Positions 24,887 to 35,923 of a stretch of DNA of 64,000 bases are shown here, piece after piece. The DNA is taken from contig OV121081.1 in NCBI GenBank assembly GCA_921293015.1, positions 59,599,022 to 59,663,021 of the forward strand. The letters are read 5' to 3'. The translations under genes were made by a program, and so were the position numbers. Within the stretch, counting starts at the first letter, position 1. Each line of letters starts with the position of its first letter. Source of the stretch: Phorcus lineatus (lineage: Eukaryota; Mollusca; Gastropoda; Trochida; Trochidae). The notes under the pieces were generated by a model. The model saw only the letters and a program-made list of their open reading frames with translations, did no database searches and was not told the origin of the DNA.

Positions 24887-25233
24887 TTCCTTTGCACGGG
24901 CTCGGTACAGACTCGAATGTGCGCCCTACAAAGTCGGCACTGCAGGCACAACTTCGGGAACATCTGCGCGGAGTTCTGAAATTAAAAAAATATATAATTA
25001 AAATTAAGAAACATAGAATTGTATCACGTGAAATGTTGGATATCTCGCATTAAATATTTTCTTGGAAGAGTGTGGAAATTTTCATAAATGCTTAAAAGTT
25101 TTTGACTTCGCTTCAGTCTGTGAAATGCCTACGCTTATTACTGACAACTACTCACTGGAATAGACTATAGCCTGCAAGGCTTCCGTTAATCCGTTATCAT
25201 AACATCAGCTGTCTGGCAAGGTGAGATATAACC

Positions 25234-25363
25234 ATTTATACCTTCTTGTAGAGGAGTGTGCGCCCTTTACAATAATCCATTGTAGGGCTCCATAACTTAG
25301 ATATTTATGCATGAAAATGGCTTATTGTAAAGGGCGCACACTCCTCTACAAGAAGGTATAAAT
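25234..25363. mobile_element. 130-bp foldback with perfect 42-bp arms
   Basis: Arms 25234-25275 and 25322-25363 are perfect reverse complements (42 of 42) around a 46-bp spacer. Arm sequence includes AGGAGTGTGCGCCC. This is either a small non-autonomous hairpin element or a paired-terminus remnant. It lies 0.3 kb upstream of the MULE gene, so a link is conceivable but not shown. Confidence 0.7.
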
Positions 25364-27960
25364 ATATATATCATGAGTATTGGCATATTAATGCTACATG
25401 TAATAAGGCTGATAAATGGAGCATGAAAATGACATGTGAACATATAAAAATAGCCACAGTCGGCGAATAAAGACATGAATGATAAAAATCGATACATGAA
25501 TGTAAAGAACATAATATGTACTTTCGATATATACAATAACTGGTGATATTTTATGAAAGTACATTACAGGAGAGGCGGGGAAAAGGTCGCCCTCTCGAAC
25601 TGCGTGACACTGTGCCTACTTTAGATGTGTTTTTTTAAGGGTTAAACTTTGTCTGTCTAATCTTTTATATCTCCAATCTAACAATTATTTCGTTCTAAAA
25701 TGGTCGATAAACAGTAACCTCACAGACAAAGATTAACATTCCGAAGATGACGTTACGGTTATCAATTTTGTCATCGTCTATTACCCATTAAAAACTTTGA
25801 CAAAAATGATTCAGATTTGCTTTTTATCAAAGCAAGTGACAACATAATTATTTTTATCCCTTATAAAAATGAATCAATTTCTAAGGAAGTTCTCCGTTGA
25901 TACAATTTTATACAGTATCCGGTACGGCATCCATTTAGTGTTTGTATTGTGCTAAATGTGCTATCAATATTCAATTCCAGAATAAAGATCAAAACTTACG
26001 ACTTTGAAACTCTTTATTCCAAAAGTCTCACCGTATCTTTACTTGACTGAACTCTGACTTATACTAGGTTGACGTTTAGGTCATACAGTATATTGCCCTC
26101 CAGGGCAATACTTGTTCAGATGGAAATTTGATCAGTAATTCATTCTAAATCCTGCTGTCTAAAAAATTCAGAAATGGTTACTTTCCCCACAAATAAGGTT
26201 TAAAACGATTATAAACTAAAAAAATTTTCAGACCCCCCCCCTCCCATTTTGTTATATTTTGTGAGCTATTGTCAATTATTGAGTTAGGGATAATTCAACA
26301 CGAGTAACAAACAGCATTCATCTAACATACATTTGAAACTTTTCAATCTAAAGACATTTGACCGTTGATCTGACATTAGCTAAGCCAACTAAAAAGGCCC
26401 CCTGAAATCGCCTGAGCCTTTGAGACGCATAACATCGTTATTGCCAGACAAACAGACAGTCAGATAATTAATTTACATATAACATGCTTGTAAAATTGCG
26501 TGTAATAAAATGAGCTACACCTGCTGGGATTGTGGTAGACGTTTAAATAGTATTATGTATTTTCAAAACCAACAAATTTTCTATGTACATTTCTGAGGAA
26601 AATCAGTGTATACGCTAAGATAAAATAACTAGGAAACTATGTTTATAAAATATTTCTACCCAGCTGTTAAATCTGCGTTGCAGATTTTGGCACTTAACAA
26701 AACTGGGACTTGCCCATTCTCTCCCACCGAGGTTGATTCGCCATAAATCCTAAACAACCTCTTTTCTACATCGAGCTTTCTCGGGCTTCTAGAACGTCCC
26801 CCTAGCAGCAAAATTGAAACATAAACTACTTTGCATTATTTCAGCCAATGAAAACACCGCATGCAAAGATAAATTGTTTGTTGTCACCAAGGCCTATGCA
26901 AGTATGCAGTCTTTAGATAAAGCTAATGTGTTCTGTAGAAAAAAACCCAGAGTGCAAAGTTGCATAATCGAAAGGAGTTTAGCTTTTCAAAAGCATCCGG
27001 AACCAATTAAAGCGTTTTAAAAGTTTACCTTAAAAACGAAACTGACTGCACAACTTACTTTTATTGCATCCAATAAGGCTTCAACATGTGGAGACTGAGA
27101 AACGCTTGTATTAAAACAGAGGCTGTATGGGAGTTTGTTACGGAGCTACCTCTGTTTGTAGAGAAAGGGACTGGCCAGAATGTTTGTCAAACAAGACCTG
27201 TCGCACACAATGATAAGTTTGGCAGTGAAACAAGGACATCGTCTTCCACACATGATTCACAATTTAAAAACTCTCGTCATATTGAGGGTAACCAGAATAT
27301 AAACTGTATCATATTGAGGTGCTTTCTGAATGACCTAAAGAAACATTATTTTTGTTAGGTCATTCAGTGGTACGTTTGTTAGGCGTCCGGTCTCGATTCG
27401 AATAGGTTCTACTCCACCCCCGAATGCTTCGAAAGAACATCTGTGAGACATGACATCGGAATAAGTTTAAAATATTCAATATCATATTCATTCTTCAGCT
27501 GGTTGTATAGGCGTAGCTTGTTTGTATCCTCGTCGACTGGTTACTTGTTAACATAGTTCTTCGTTCATCCTTAAATGGCTGAATCTCATAACTGGAAATA
27601 GCATGTCTAGTTGTCTATTTATTTCTATCTAAGATTATATAGACTATAGAGAAAATATCGTGTATTCATAAAACAAATATCATTCTAAAAATTCAAAATG
27701 CAATCACATTCTTTAAAAGAAATTAAAAGTCATCTCATTTATTTAAATTCATTTGTTGACAGATTGTTATTGAAAACTTGACATGAGCTATCATAACTTT
27801 TATAGTTCCTAGATGAAAGGCTATCATCACTGCGCCTGTTTAATACACCAAAGGGGATTGGTTCAATCAAAAGCGTTTTCATTTGTCATTGAAAGGTCCT
27901 TTTATATCGACTGTCAAACATTATTTTGGAGAACTGTCGATCTAAATGTGTTTAGATTGG
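25364..27960. other. Intergenic AT-rich DNA
   Basis: No gene was recognised. A 13-bp perfect stem (27326-27338 with 27355-27367, 16-base loop) is the only clear local structure. A 90-codon frame at 27086-27358 ends in this hairpin and shows no known domain. Confidence 0.5.
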
Positions 27961-27974
27961 ACATTTACAAACAA

Positions 27975-28582
27975 TGGTGTTACATCAGTCACAAATAACG
28001 TATACCAAATATAATCAGACATCAACTTTAAAGTTCTATTTATCTCATCGTCTAGACGTTTTATATGATTTAGTCGTCTTATACATTGTGTTTAGAATAG
28101 ATAATACTGTCGTTGATTTATGTATTATAAAAACACCTAAAATAAATATCCAACTTTTCCTATTATGCTTATACACTTGTTTACCTACGTGTTGATTTAA
28201 TTGTCCTTAACACACTAAGTTTTCCAACATAGACTGGAACATATAGGATTCTCGTCACTTTTGCTTACATATTTACATTTACAGATACATTGTACAAATG
28301 TATCTGGTACTTTCAAACTTTTTTTGTTCAGCTTATATATTTAATTTTTATTTCAATAAACTCTCCACAGGATTGAAAAGAAATTCCGGGTTCTTCATGA
28401 CTTATTTGGCAACGAACCATTTGATACAATATAATACGCTTCTCGTAATCATTGCAAATATGAAATTTACTCGATGGAAATAGAAAAGCAGCCATGTAGA
28501 TTTACAGAGGCCAATATCACATGTCAAATGCAATTTACTTGAATAATAATAATATATCCTATCAACCGCTATCAACTCCTTG
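27975..28582. repeat. Dispersed repeat copy C
   Basis: Diverged copy of the sequence at 20416-21150, with the same landmarks in the same order (CACAAATAA-GTATA through to TATCAACTCCT). Open frames in it are short and not conserved with the other copy. Confidence 0.5.
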
Positions 28583-28613
28583 TAGTTTTTTTAAAATCTA
28601 CTTTAAACAGATT

Positions 28614-28660
28614 TATTACGTTTGAGTCATTGACGCGTTTTTCCGATTTTCGATCAAACT
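28614..28660. repeat. Dispersed repeat core, eroded copy
   Basis: TTACGTTTGAGTCATTGACGCG followed by CGATTTTCGATCA matches the core at 2801-2859 and, inverted, at 63671-63738. The central GC palindrome is damaged here. Confidence 0.5.
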
Positions 28661-29122
28661 TTATACTCTTATGTTGTCAGTCAGAATGATATAAAGTGTC
28701 TCGTTGATAACTAGTATTTAGTGGATTCGTGAGAAATTATCAAGAAGCCTCCCAACCACGACTCCAAATGCGTTTTTCGTCTTAATGCAAAGAAACTATA
28801 AGAATATAATCAGGAAATAATGCAAATACCGGTGCTCACCCACTTTCAGTTTTGAAGTTAGGTTCCTGTATCCTGTACTAAATCAATACATCACTAATGT
28901 GTCTTGTTTTGATCTTGAATTTCCATCAATTAATATTTCTAAAAATAATATTAAACTTGTCCCTTAAATTTTTACTCCGGCCCTTTAGCAATCACACCTC
29001 TCCAACAGTCACCCTAGTACAGTATATGCGTAACGTGACCCTGAATTATGGTAGGTCTAAGATCATGTCTTGCAGTATTTTTGCCCTCCTGGACAATTCT
29101 TGATCAGCTGTAGATGTTATCC

Positions 29123-29186
29123 ATACTTCGCTAGGAGAATAGTACGGGATTCCACGAGATTGCACAAGCGGTCACGTGACTTCATA
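29123..29186. repeat. Left inverted terminal repeat of the DIRS element
   Basis: The inner 33 bp (ACGAGATTGCACAAG onward) are an exact inverted copy of 33637-33669. The outer 38 bp (29123-29160) are an exact inverted copy of the first part of the internal complementary region. The outer terminal part differs from the right terminus by scattered changes. Confidence 0.9.
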
Positions 29187-29265
29187 GCACATTCGGTTAC
29201 GCTTGCAATCAGGCGTGGCTTTTTCGTTCTCTCTACTTGGAAAGAATCTCCAACCCCAGTTCGGC

Positions 29266-30429
29266 ATGAGTGACCGAAAACGTAAAGAGAAGCAACAAAC
29301 TACGCTTCCCGTGTCTACAATTAGCACGCCTGGACATGAGACGACAACCACTTCAACTGGTCGTAGCGGTTCTTTGAGTTTGACTGACGACCAGCCACCG
29401 GCTTCTCAGTCTGTAATGGCGACCAGCGAACCACGTGTTGAGAGCAACGACGCTCTGGAGACAATTCTCTCTCAGCTCACACGAATTAACGACAGAATTG
29501 ACAAATTGGAAGCCCAGCCCATTGTTTCCGACAATGAGGAGTACTTTGAGCCGAGCCAGAAACGTGTGAGGTTTGACTTGAACGCGACTACTAGTCAAAA
29601 GGCGAGTACTGATAATTCCGCCAGTGTCGAATCCCAGATTGATGACATTCTGAAAGACGGTCATGAAAATGAAGGTATAATACAACAGAATACCGATTTA
29701 TTAGGGGAAATCACCCAGGACTTTGAACTTGGTGATATTTCCGGGCCAGAAGTGGCTGCCAAGTTGGCAAGTATTCTGAAGGATATGTTTGGGAAAAAGC
29801 TTGGCGACGAAAAAATGAAAGACACCATGATGAAATACAAGATTCCGGGCAATGTGGAGATGGTTACTCCTATGGTGAACCGTGAGATATGGGACATTAT
29901 TTCAGCTGAAACTAAATCCCGTGATATCAGAATGCAGAAAATTCAGACACGTGTCAACAAGGCCTGTCTTCCCATCATCAGTGTTTTAGACACTTTTCTG
30001 CAAGTGAAAGCAGGAGCTGAGTTGTCAAACAGTGATGCTAATGACTGTATGAAGAAACTATTTGATTCCATTGCTCTACTCAGTAATGGTTTACAGGAAA
30101 TTAATCAGAGAAGACGGGATCTGATCAGGCCAGACTTGAATGTCCAGTATCGGAAGTTGTGTTACAACACTACTGTGACCACTGAACTCTTCGGTGACGA
30201 TTTGTCCAAGCCGATCAAGGACATTCAGGACACCCACAAGATCGGGGCTAGAATGGCATACGAGCAGAATGCTAGACCGGCATACAGAAAGGGTGGTTAC
30301 TATGCTCAATCAACCAATGCGCCAGGACATGGAAAGTTCCACAGAAGTCCGCCAGCTTTTTTAGGAAAGCAGAAGAATTATGCCACCAGAGGGGGCCACT
30401 ACAAGAAGAGAGGGGGAGGTCCGAAGTAG
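29266..30429 (+). CDS. DIRS ORF1, gag-like protein
   Basis: A frame of 408 codons opens at 29203, but the Met at 29266 (MSDRKRKEK, basic start) looks the more likely start, giving 387 codons. The first third is Ser/Thr-rich and low complexity, and the middle is helical and charged. The C-terminus is rich in Gly, Lys, Arg and Tyr (GGHYKKRGGG), fitting nucleic-acid binding. No zinc knuckle is present. By position it is the ORF1 product expected to coat the element RNA. It ends 68 bases before the first Met of the polymerase ORF. Confidence 0.8.
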   Translation: MSDRKRKEKQQTTLPVSTISTPGHETTTTSTGRSGSLSLTDDQPPASQSVMATSEPRVESNDALETILSQLTRINDRIDKLEAQPIVSDNEEYFEPSQKRVRFDLNATTSQKASTDNSASVESQIDDILKDGHENEGIIQQNTDLLGEITQDFELGDISGPEVAAKLASILKDMFGKKLGDEKMKDTMMKYKIPGNVEMVTPMVNREIWDIISAETKSRDIRMQKIQTRVNKACLPIISVLDTFLQVKAGAELSNSDANDCMKKLFDSIALLSNGLQEINQRRRDLIRPDLNVQYRKLCYNTTVTTELFGDDLSKPIKDIQDTHKIGARMAYEQNARPAYRKGGYYAQSTNAPGHGKFHRSPPAFLGKQKNYATRGGHYKKRGGGPK

Positions 30430-30497
30430 GACAGAACACCCAAGGCAGCTCAAGTAGCGAGGTAAGCCTATTCTCATCAGACAAATTTAAGACAGAA

Positions 30498-33344
30498 TTG
30501 CATAAAAAAATTACTACATTTAAAGCTGGCAATCTCAAAAAGTTCAGAGATGAGTGGTTGAATATTACTTCAGACAGGCATATTTTAGACAACATTAGTG
30601 GTTGTAGGCTAGAATTTGAATCAATACCAGATCAAGTAAAACCTATACAGCCTATTACATTTAGCTCTGAAGAAGCTGCTATTATAGACAGTCAAATTGA
30701 AAAAATTTTGGACAAAGATATTATTTGTGAATCTCAACAGGAGAAAGGGCAATTTGTGTCTAACATTTTTCTGAGACAGAAGAAAGATCAGACTTATAGA
30801 GTTATTTTGAATTTGTCACAGTTCAATCAGTACATTGTGTACAGACACTTTAAGATGGAATCAGTTCATACAGCTTTAGCTCTTATGACTCCAAACTGTT
30901 ATATGGCTTCTATTGATCTGAAGGATGCCTATTATACAGTACCAATAGATAAAGGTCATCAGAAATTTTTAAAATTCTCTTGGCGAGGGCAGCTGTATCA
31001 ATTTACATGCTTACCTATGGGGCTTACGTCAGCTCCTCGTATTTTCACAAAAATCACTAAACCTGTGTTTTCCTATCTTAGAAAAATGGGTCATTTGATC
31101 ACAGGGTACATTGACGATTGTTTCCTTTTAGGGGAGACTATTGAAGAATGTAGCGAGACTGTTACAAAATCTGTCGATTTATTTTCCAAGTTAGGTTTCA
31201 CTATTCATCCAGAGAAATCTGTTTTTGTCCCCTCACAAGAGTTGATATTTCTTGGTTTCAAGTTAAATTCTGTCACAATGACTGTAGAATTGACCAATGA
31301 GAAGAAGGCTAGATTGGCAAGTGCATGTCGTAAGATACTGGAATCAAAATGTCTTACTATTAGACAAGTTGCAGAAGTTATTGGTCAGATGGTTGCTAGT
31401 TTTCCAGCCGTTACATTTGGTCCTCTTTTCTACAGAGTGCTGGACAATGAAAAATCAGCAGCCTTGAGGGAAGCCAAGGGCGCTTATGACGAGCGAATGA
31501 GAATCTCAGAACAAGGTAAATTAGATCTCATTTGGTGGATTGACAACATTGATAATTCTGTTAAGAGAATCTGCAAGTCCAATCCCACTATCATACTGCA
31601 ATCAGATGCGTCAGGTTTAGGGTGGGGAGGAGTATTTCAACACAAAACTACTGGGGGCCAGTGGTCTGAGATAGAAAGGACATGCCACATCAATGAACTC
31701 GAATTAATGGCAGCTTTTTTGACCCTTCAGTCTTTTTGTAATGATTTTCATGATTGTCACATCCTCATTCAAATTGACAATACAGTAGCGGTATCTTATG
31801 TTGTCAACATGGGGGGCAAGTCACAGAGTTGCAACTCCATAGCTAGAAAAATATGGACATGGTGCATGGACAGAAACATATGGTTGCAAGCAACCTATAT
31901 ACCAGGAAAGATGAATGTTGAGGCAGATAGACAATCTAGAAAGTTACATGACAATACTGAATTGATGCTAAATAAAGAGCTGTTTTATTGCATCACAAAG
32001 TTGTTTGGTCTACCAGTTGTGGATCTGTTTGCATCAAGGCTCAATAGCCAGGTAGACAAATATGTAGCATGGAAACCAGATCCAGGGGCATGTCACATTA
32101 ATGCGTTCACGCTGAACTGGGGAGGGGGAGAGCTGTATTATGCCTTTCCGCCATTTGTTTTGATTGGCCGAGTGTTGCAAAAGCTAGTGTTTGATAAAGG
32201 AGAGATGGTCTTAGTTGCACCTTTATGGACAACCCAGTCATGGTTCTCAAGAATGAATGCCTTGCTTATTGATTGTCCTTTTCTGTTGCCCAGGGGGAGG
32301 ATGACCCTACAGTCTCCAGCGGGGTCGAGGCTAGATCCTACGATGGAAAGGATCCGTCTGTGTGTGTGCCGGTTGTCAGGAGATCCCTTGAGAACTGCGG
32401 CGTTTCGCGGAGAGCTACGGACATTATCATGTCGTCATGGCGGGACTCCACTAAAAGACAGTACCAGTCATACATCAGAAGATGGATACAGTTTTGTGAC
32501 AAAAGGGGGTACGAGTTCGTTTTCACCCGATGTGGTAGAAGTATTGGATTTTTTGTCAGAGGTTTTTGACACAGGAGCAAGTTACAGTGCTGTTAACAGT
32601 GCACGTTGTGCACTATCATGTTTTATTTTCTGTGACAATGGAAGGCCTATAGGAACTCATCCCCTTGTTCTGAGACTACTTAAAGGAATGTTTCAGTTAC
32701 GACCTTCAATTCCCCGATCAAGAGTTATCTGGGATACTGACATTTTGTTAAATTATCTTCGTACTCTATCCCCAGTGAAAAATATATCGCTGAAAAATTT
32801 GACTCTTAAACTTGTTACTCTTATTGCTGTTTTGTCAGGCCAGAGAATACAGAGCCTGCACATGTTAGATTTGGACTATCTGACTGTTAAAAGTTCTGGG
32901 ATCACCATTAATTTCCATGATTTGCTGAAAACCTCAAGACCAGGTTTCCATCAAGCAGATATATGCATTCCTGCATTTGTGCCAGACAGGCGTTTATGTG
33001 TTGTGACTGTACTGAGAGAATATATCTCAAGATTTAAGTCTCTCAGAGGAACTGAGACAAGACTGTTTATTAGTTACCAAAAGCCTTATAAACGTGTGTC
33101 TAAAGATACCATTTCTCGTTGGATTAAGACTGTAATGATACAAGCAGGAATTGATGTGAATATATTCACTGTTCATTCAGTGAGAGCGGCTGCTACTAGT
33201 AAAGCCAGTTTCATGAACACTCCTCTGAAGGTCATTCTGCAGACAGCAGGATGGACTGGTTCCGGCACTTTTGCCAGATTTTATAAGAAACCCATTGTTG
33301 ATACGCACGTATTTGCAAATTCAATCCTTAGAGGAAAACGCTAG
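30498..33344 (+). CDS. DIRS polymerase ORF: reverse transcriptase, RNase H, methyltransferase-like and recombinase parts
   Basis: One 948-codon frame. Reverse transcriptase: ASIDLKDAYY and the active site GYIDDC (Asp206, Asp207), with LPMGLTSAPRIF between. RNase H: LQSDASGLGWGG (Asp370), NELELMAA and IQIDNTVAVSYV. Methyltransferase-like part typical of DIRS: VVDLFASRLNSQ and YYAFPPF. Codons from about 600 to 669 do not look native; over that stretch another frame (32273-32569) encodes the start of the recombinase. From about codon 670 the frame again encodes recombinase, with Arg783 (SGQR), His893 and Arg896 (HSVR), Trp in TAGWTGSG and Tyr929 (RFYKK). The recombinase thus begins in one frame and ends in this one, which implies an indel. 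The enzyme would copy element RNA and integrate it by site-specific recombination. Confidence 0.88.
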   Translation: MHKKITTFKAGNLKKFRDEWLNITSDRHILDNISGCRLEFESIPDQVKPIQPITFSSEEAAIIDSQIEKILDKDIICESQQEKGQFVSNIFLRQKKDQTYRVILNLSQFNQYIVYRHFKMESVHTALALMTPNCYMASIDLKDAYYTVPIDKGHQKFLKFSWRGQLYQFTCLPMGLTSAPRIFTKITKPVFSYLRKMGHLITGYIDDCFLLGETIEECSETVTKSVDLFSKLGFTIHPEKSVFVPSQELIFLGFKLNSVTMTVELTNEKKARLASACRKILESKCLTIRQVAEVIGQMVASFPAVTFGPLFYRVLDNEKSAALREAKGAYDERMRISEQGKLDLIWWIDNIDNSVKRICKSNPTIILQSDASGLGWGGVFQHKTTGGQWSEIERTCHINELELMAAFLTLQSFCNDFHDCHILIQIDNTVAVSYVVNMGGKSQSCNSIARKIWTWCMDRNIWLQATYIPGKMNVEADRQSRKLHDNTELMLNKELFYCITKLFGLPVVDLFASRLNSQVDKYVAWKPDPGACHINAFTLNWGGGELYYAFPPFVLIGRVLQKLVFDKGEMVLVAPLWTTQSWFSRMNALLIDCPFLLPRGRMTLQSPAGSRLDPTMERIRLCVCRLSGDPLRTAAFRGELRTLSCRHGGTPLKDSTSHTSEDGYSFVTKGGTSSFSPDVVEVLDFLSEVFDTGASYSAVNSARCALSCFIFCDNGRPIGTHPLVLRLLKGMFQLRPSIPRSRVIWDTDILLNYLRTLSPVKNISLKNLTLKLVTLIAVLSGQRIQSLHMLDLDYLTVKSSGITINFHDLLKTSRPGFHQADICIPAFVPDRRLCVVTVLREYISRFKSLRGTETRLFISYQKPYKRVSKDTISRWIKTVMIQAGIDVNIFTVHSVRAAATSKASFMNTPLKVILQTAGWTGSGTFARFYKKPIVDTHVFANSILRGKR
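32273..32569 (+). pseudogene. Start of the DIRS tyrosine recombinase in an overlapping frame
   Basis: This frame holds ATDIIMSSWRDSTKRQYQSY, the kind of core-binding N-terminal segment seen in DIRS recombinases, and reads on as far as WIQFCDKRG at about 32507. The remaining recombinase, starting with SFSPDVVEVLDFLSEVF, is in the frame of the 30498-33344 ORF, one base further on. The change of frame falls at the homopolymer pair AAAAGGGGG (32501-32509). A one-base length change there is the simplest cause; programmed shifting is less likely. Confidence 0.7.
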
Positions 33345-33452
33345 TCTTCATGCCATTGTACGTCTGTTGTCTGAGACGGTTACACTTTGCTTCTGAATGA
33401 TTAAATGCTTAATCCATTCATGTGTTTTGTTGTTAATGGTCAAGCTTTGAAC

Positions 33453-33572
33453 ATCTCGTGGAATCCCGTACTATTCTCCTAGCGAAGTATAATTGATAAT
33501 CAAACGAGGCTTATAAGTTGAAGGTTGATTGTAATTATACGGAGCTAGGAGATAGTACAGAGGGATTACACG
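33453..33572. repeat. Internal complementary region of the DIRS element
   Basis: 33453-33490 is the exact reverse complement of 29123-29160, and 33491-33572 is the exact reverse complement of 33667-33748. The two halves abut, recreating the joined ends of the element. In known DIRS elements this region templates a circular intermediate. Confidence 0.92.
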
Positions 33573-33636
33573 CCCACCTCGGGATAAATCTCCCACCCTG
33601 AATCAACTATCTCCTTGACCATCAACATATTTAAAG

Positions 33637-33748
33637 TATGAAGTCACGTGACCGCTTGTGCAATCTCGTGTAATCCCTCTGTACTATCTCCTAGCTCCGT
33701 ATAATTACAATCAACCTTCAACTTATAAGCCTCGTTTGATTATCAATT
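33637..33748. repeat. Right inverted terminal repeat of the DIRS element
   Basis: 33637-33669 inversely matches 29154-29186, and 33667-33748 inversely matches the internal complementary region. Beyond 33748 the match stops, giving the right boundary. Confidence 0.9.
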
Positions 33749-35149
33749 AATAGAAAATAACTCATAGAAAACCTTTGAGAGTCGTTTTTATCAATCTAGT
33801 TAAAACTAGTTGTAATATTATACGTCCCAAAGCCCGTTATTACATCTAGCGAATAACCCACCCATCCCGTGTAGCCAATCAAAAGAGAGCTGGCCGAGCA
33901 CTTCGAATCGTGGGTCAATGCGATTGTTTCGTCCTTCTTGAGCACCTCGATTACAAAATCCGAATGTTATTAATGTGTCGTAGCGAATTGTGTTAAAAAC
34001 TATGACGACAGCATCAGTTCTGTGAAGATATTTTGGTATGTGTATATTTATGATATATGTGTTATTTATGTCTACATTTGTGCAAAAGTAAATCAACAAA
34101 TTAGGTTAAACAATCACAAAATAAGTTTAAAATGATAAATATAGATACACGTAGGGTAAACGTCAGCATGTGACTATTAAACACGATGCAGAAGAAACAC
34201 GTTTTTGATTGGTTGAAAGCTAACTTCCTGCTCTCATAAAGAAACTTGTATAAACGAAAGGTATTCATTCTTTAAAAAGCTTGATTTACAAAGACAAAAA
34301 GCATACATCCTGCTGATAAAAGTTTCAAAGCCTTACTATGCTTAGTTAGTTCTATTCATTTCTCCTGGGAATGAGCTAGATTTTCGACGAATAGGTAGTA
34401 TAAAGATTGTCATGAAAAAAACGAAGTGAATAAAAAATGCGAAGATAATTATCTCCTTTTTATAATCCCTGATGGTCAAGATTCATTTATGGAGGAATAA
34501 TGAAATATGATATCCATATTTTACCATTTAAAAATATGTCGATCATAATTCTAACATTACTACTCAAATTTTTATTTCTTTCTTGAATCTCTAGTTCATC
34601 TTCATGCATAATGTATCAAAATGACTTGTATAAACAGGACCAACTGATAAGCTTCAACGTTTTTAGCTTGGGAATTCTTTTTTGTCTCGCTCTACTGAGT
34701 ATGTGTATGCGTGTGGTTGAAGAGACTATACTCTTGAAGAAAACTGATGTAATCAGAGATGTGAAGATAATCTTATGAATACTCAACTCGCGGTTGTGAA
34801 CAGACATTAAGGATGCATTTTTATGGCATGATAATTTGACATCTCTAGATAGTACATAATATATTTAGAACCATTTGGTGATATTCATCTTACATTATAA
34901 GTTTGTATGACAAAGTGGTCTCCATGAAAAATTACAAACTTCTGTATTCCGTCTTTAACAACTACTTGCATACAATATATCATATTAAGGTACGAAACGG
35001 AAATTAAAATAATTTATATAATTTGTTGTATGTGTACGCTATAAATTATGAAAACTTAAAATCATCAACAAATCATTGCTTAGGATGAGATTTTGATGAA
35101 TATTTTCAACGGAGTGTATTTTCTTGAAGCAGTTTTCTGATTGGTTCAA

Positions 35150-35460
35150 TAAAACACCTCTAACAAACTTTGACGTAACTCATATGATGATGATTAAATA
35201 ATCAACTGTTTCATTGCAATATAATACTTTGCTCGTAAAGTTTCTCTTAAATTTTCAATATTTCATTAAGGTGAAGATGACAAAGAGCTTTGATTACATC
35301 TCTACAAAAGAAAGTATTATATTGGTCACTATGCATTTTTCCTTATTTAGCATGTTAATAAGTGTCACTTTATTGATAGGAGTTGAACAGATATTTTTAC
35401 TGATTTAAAGCTCGTCTCTTATACAAAGCTGAATAAAAGACGAAATCACATTTAGCTACA
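35150..35460. repeat. Dispersed repeat copy D (partial)
   Basis: A GCAATATAATAC segment with GCTCGTAA downstream, and later GACGAAATCACAT, match landmarks of the repeats at 20416-21150 and 27975-28582. It is heavily diverged. Confidence 0.35.
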
Positions 35461-35830
35461 TATTCGCTTCGATAGTTTAGGAAAGTGATACTTTATTATC
35501 AAAATATTGTCATCATTGTCCTTAAACATAAATGTATTGAATTGAATGGCGTTATATTTGAAAAATAATCTATATTTCAAATAATTCTCATATTTAGTCA
35601 TGATAATAGTTAGGTGTTCTAGCCGTTGATGTACCCTTTATTGTCCATTTTAAACATTCCTTTTAAAGAAGCCGTTTGCCTTTAGTTTTATATGAGCATT
35701 ACAAAACTCCAACTGTATTTCAACGCTCTTGTAGTCAGAACATAAGGCGTCAAATACTGAAATAAAGGTTTTGAATCGATATTCTCAGTTGTCATCGTGG
35801 TATTCATTTAGGTAATTAGGTAGGTAATTT

Positions 35831-35923
35831 AAGGAAGACAGTGGCATTTTTATGGATTGATAACTTCTTTTTGGTGAAATAAAGGAGTTGTTTACCAATA
35901 AAAATACCACTAGCACTGTCCTT
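35831..35923. repeat. Imperfect hairpin
   Basis: AAGGA, ACAGTG and GGCATTTTTAT on the left pair with ATAAAAATACC, CACTGTC and CTT on the right with a few gaps. Probably a decayed foldback element. Confidence 0.35.

Larger units (their letters stand above)
29123..33748 (+). mobile_element. DIRS-like tyrosine-recombinase retrotransposon, nearly complete
   Basis: About 4.6 kb with the architecture of the DIRS group. It has inverted terminal repeats, which share 33 bp perfectly at 29154-29186 and 33637-33669. There is a gag-like ORF, then a reverse transcriptase, RNase H and methyltransferase-like ORF, then a tyrosine recombinase. An internal complementary region (33453-33572) is made of 38 bp complementary to the left end (29123-29160) joined to 82 bp complementary to the right end (33667-33748). 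These matches set both boundaries. No target-site duplication is expected or seen. Perfect identity between the internal region and the ends implies a young insertion. The recombinase is split between two frames, so this copy is probably not autonomous. Confidence 0.92.

Noticed and set aside
26092..26111. TATTGCCCTCCAGGGCAATA near-palindrome
   Set aside because: Too short and isolated to support an element or a site.
27326..27367. 13-bp hairpin with 16-base loop
   Set aside because: Perfect but short; expected by chance in a window of this size.
29353..30595. Minus-strand open frames over the DIRS gag region
   Set aside because: Shadows of ORF1 in other frames with no recognisable motifs.
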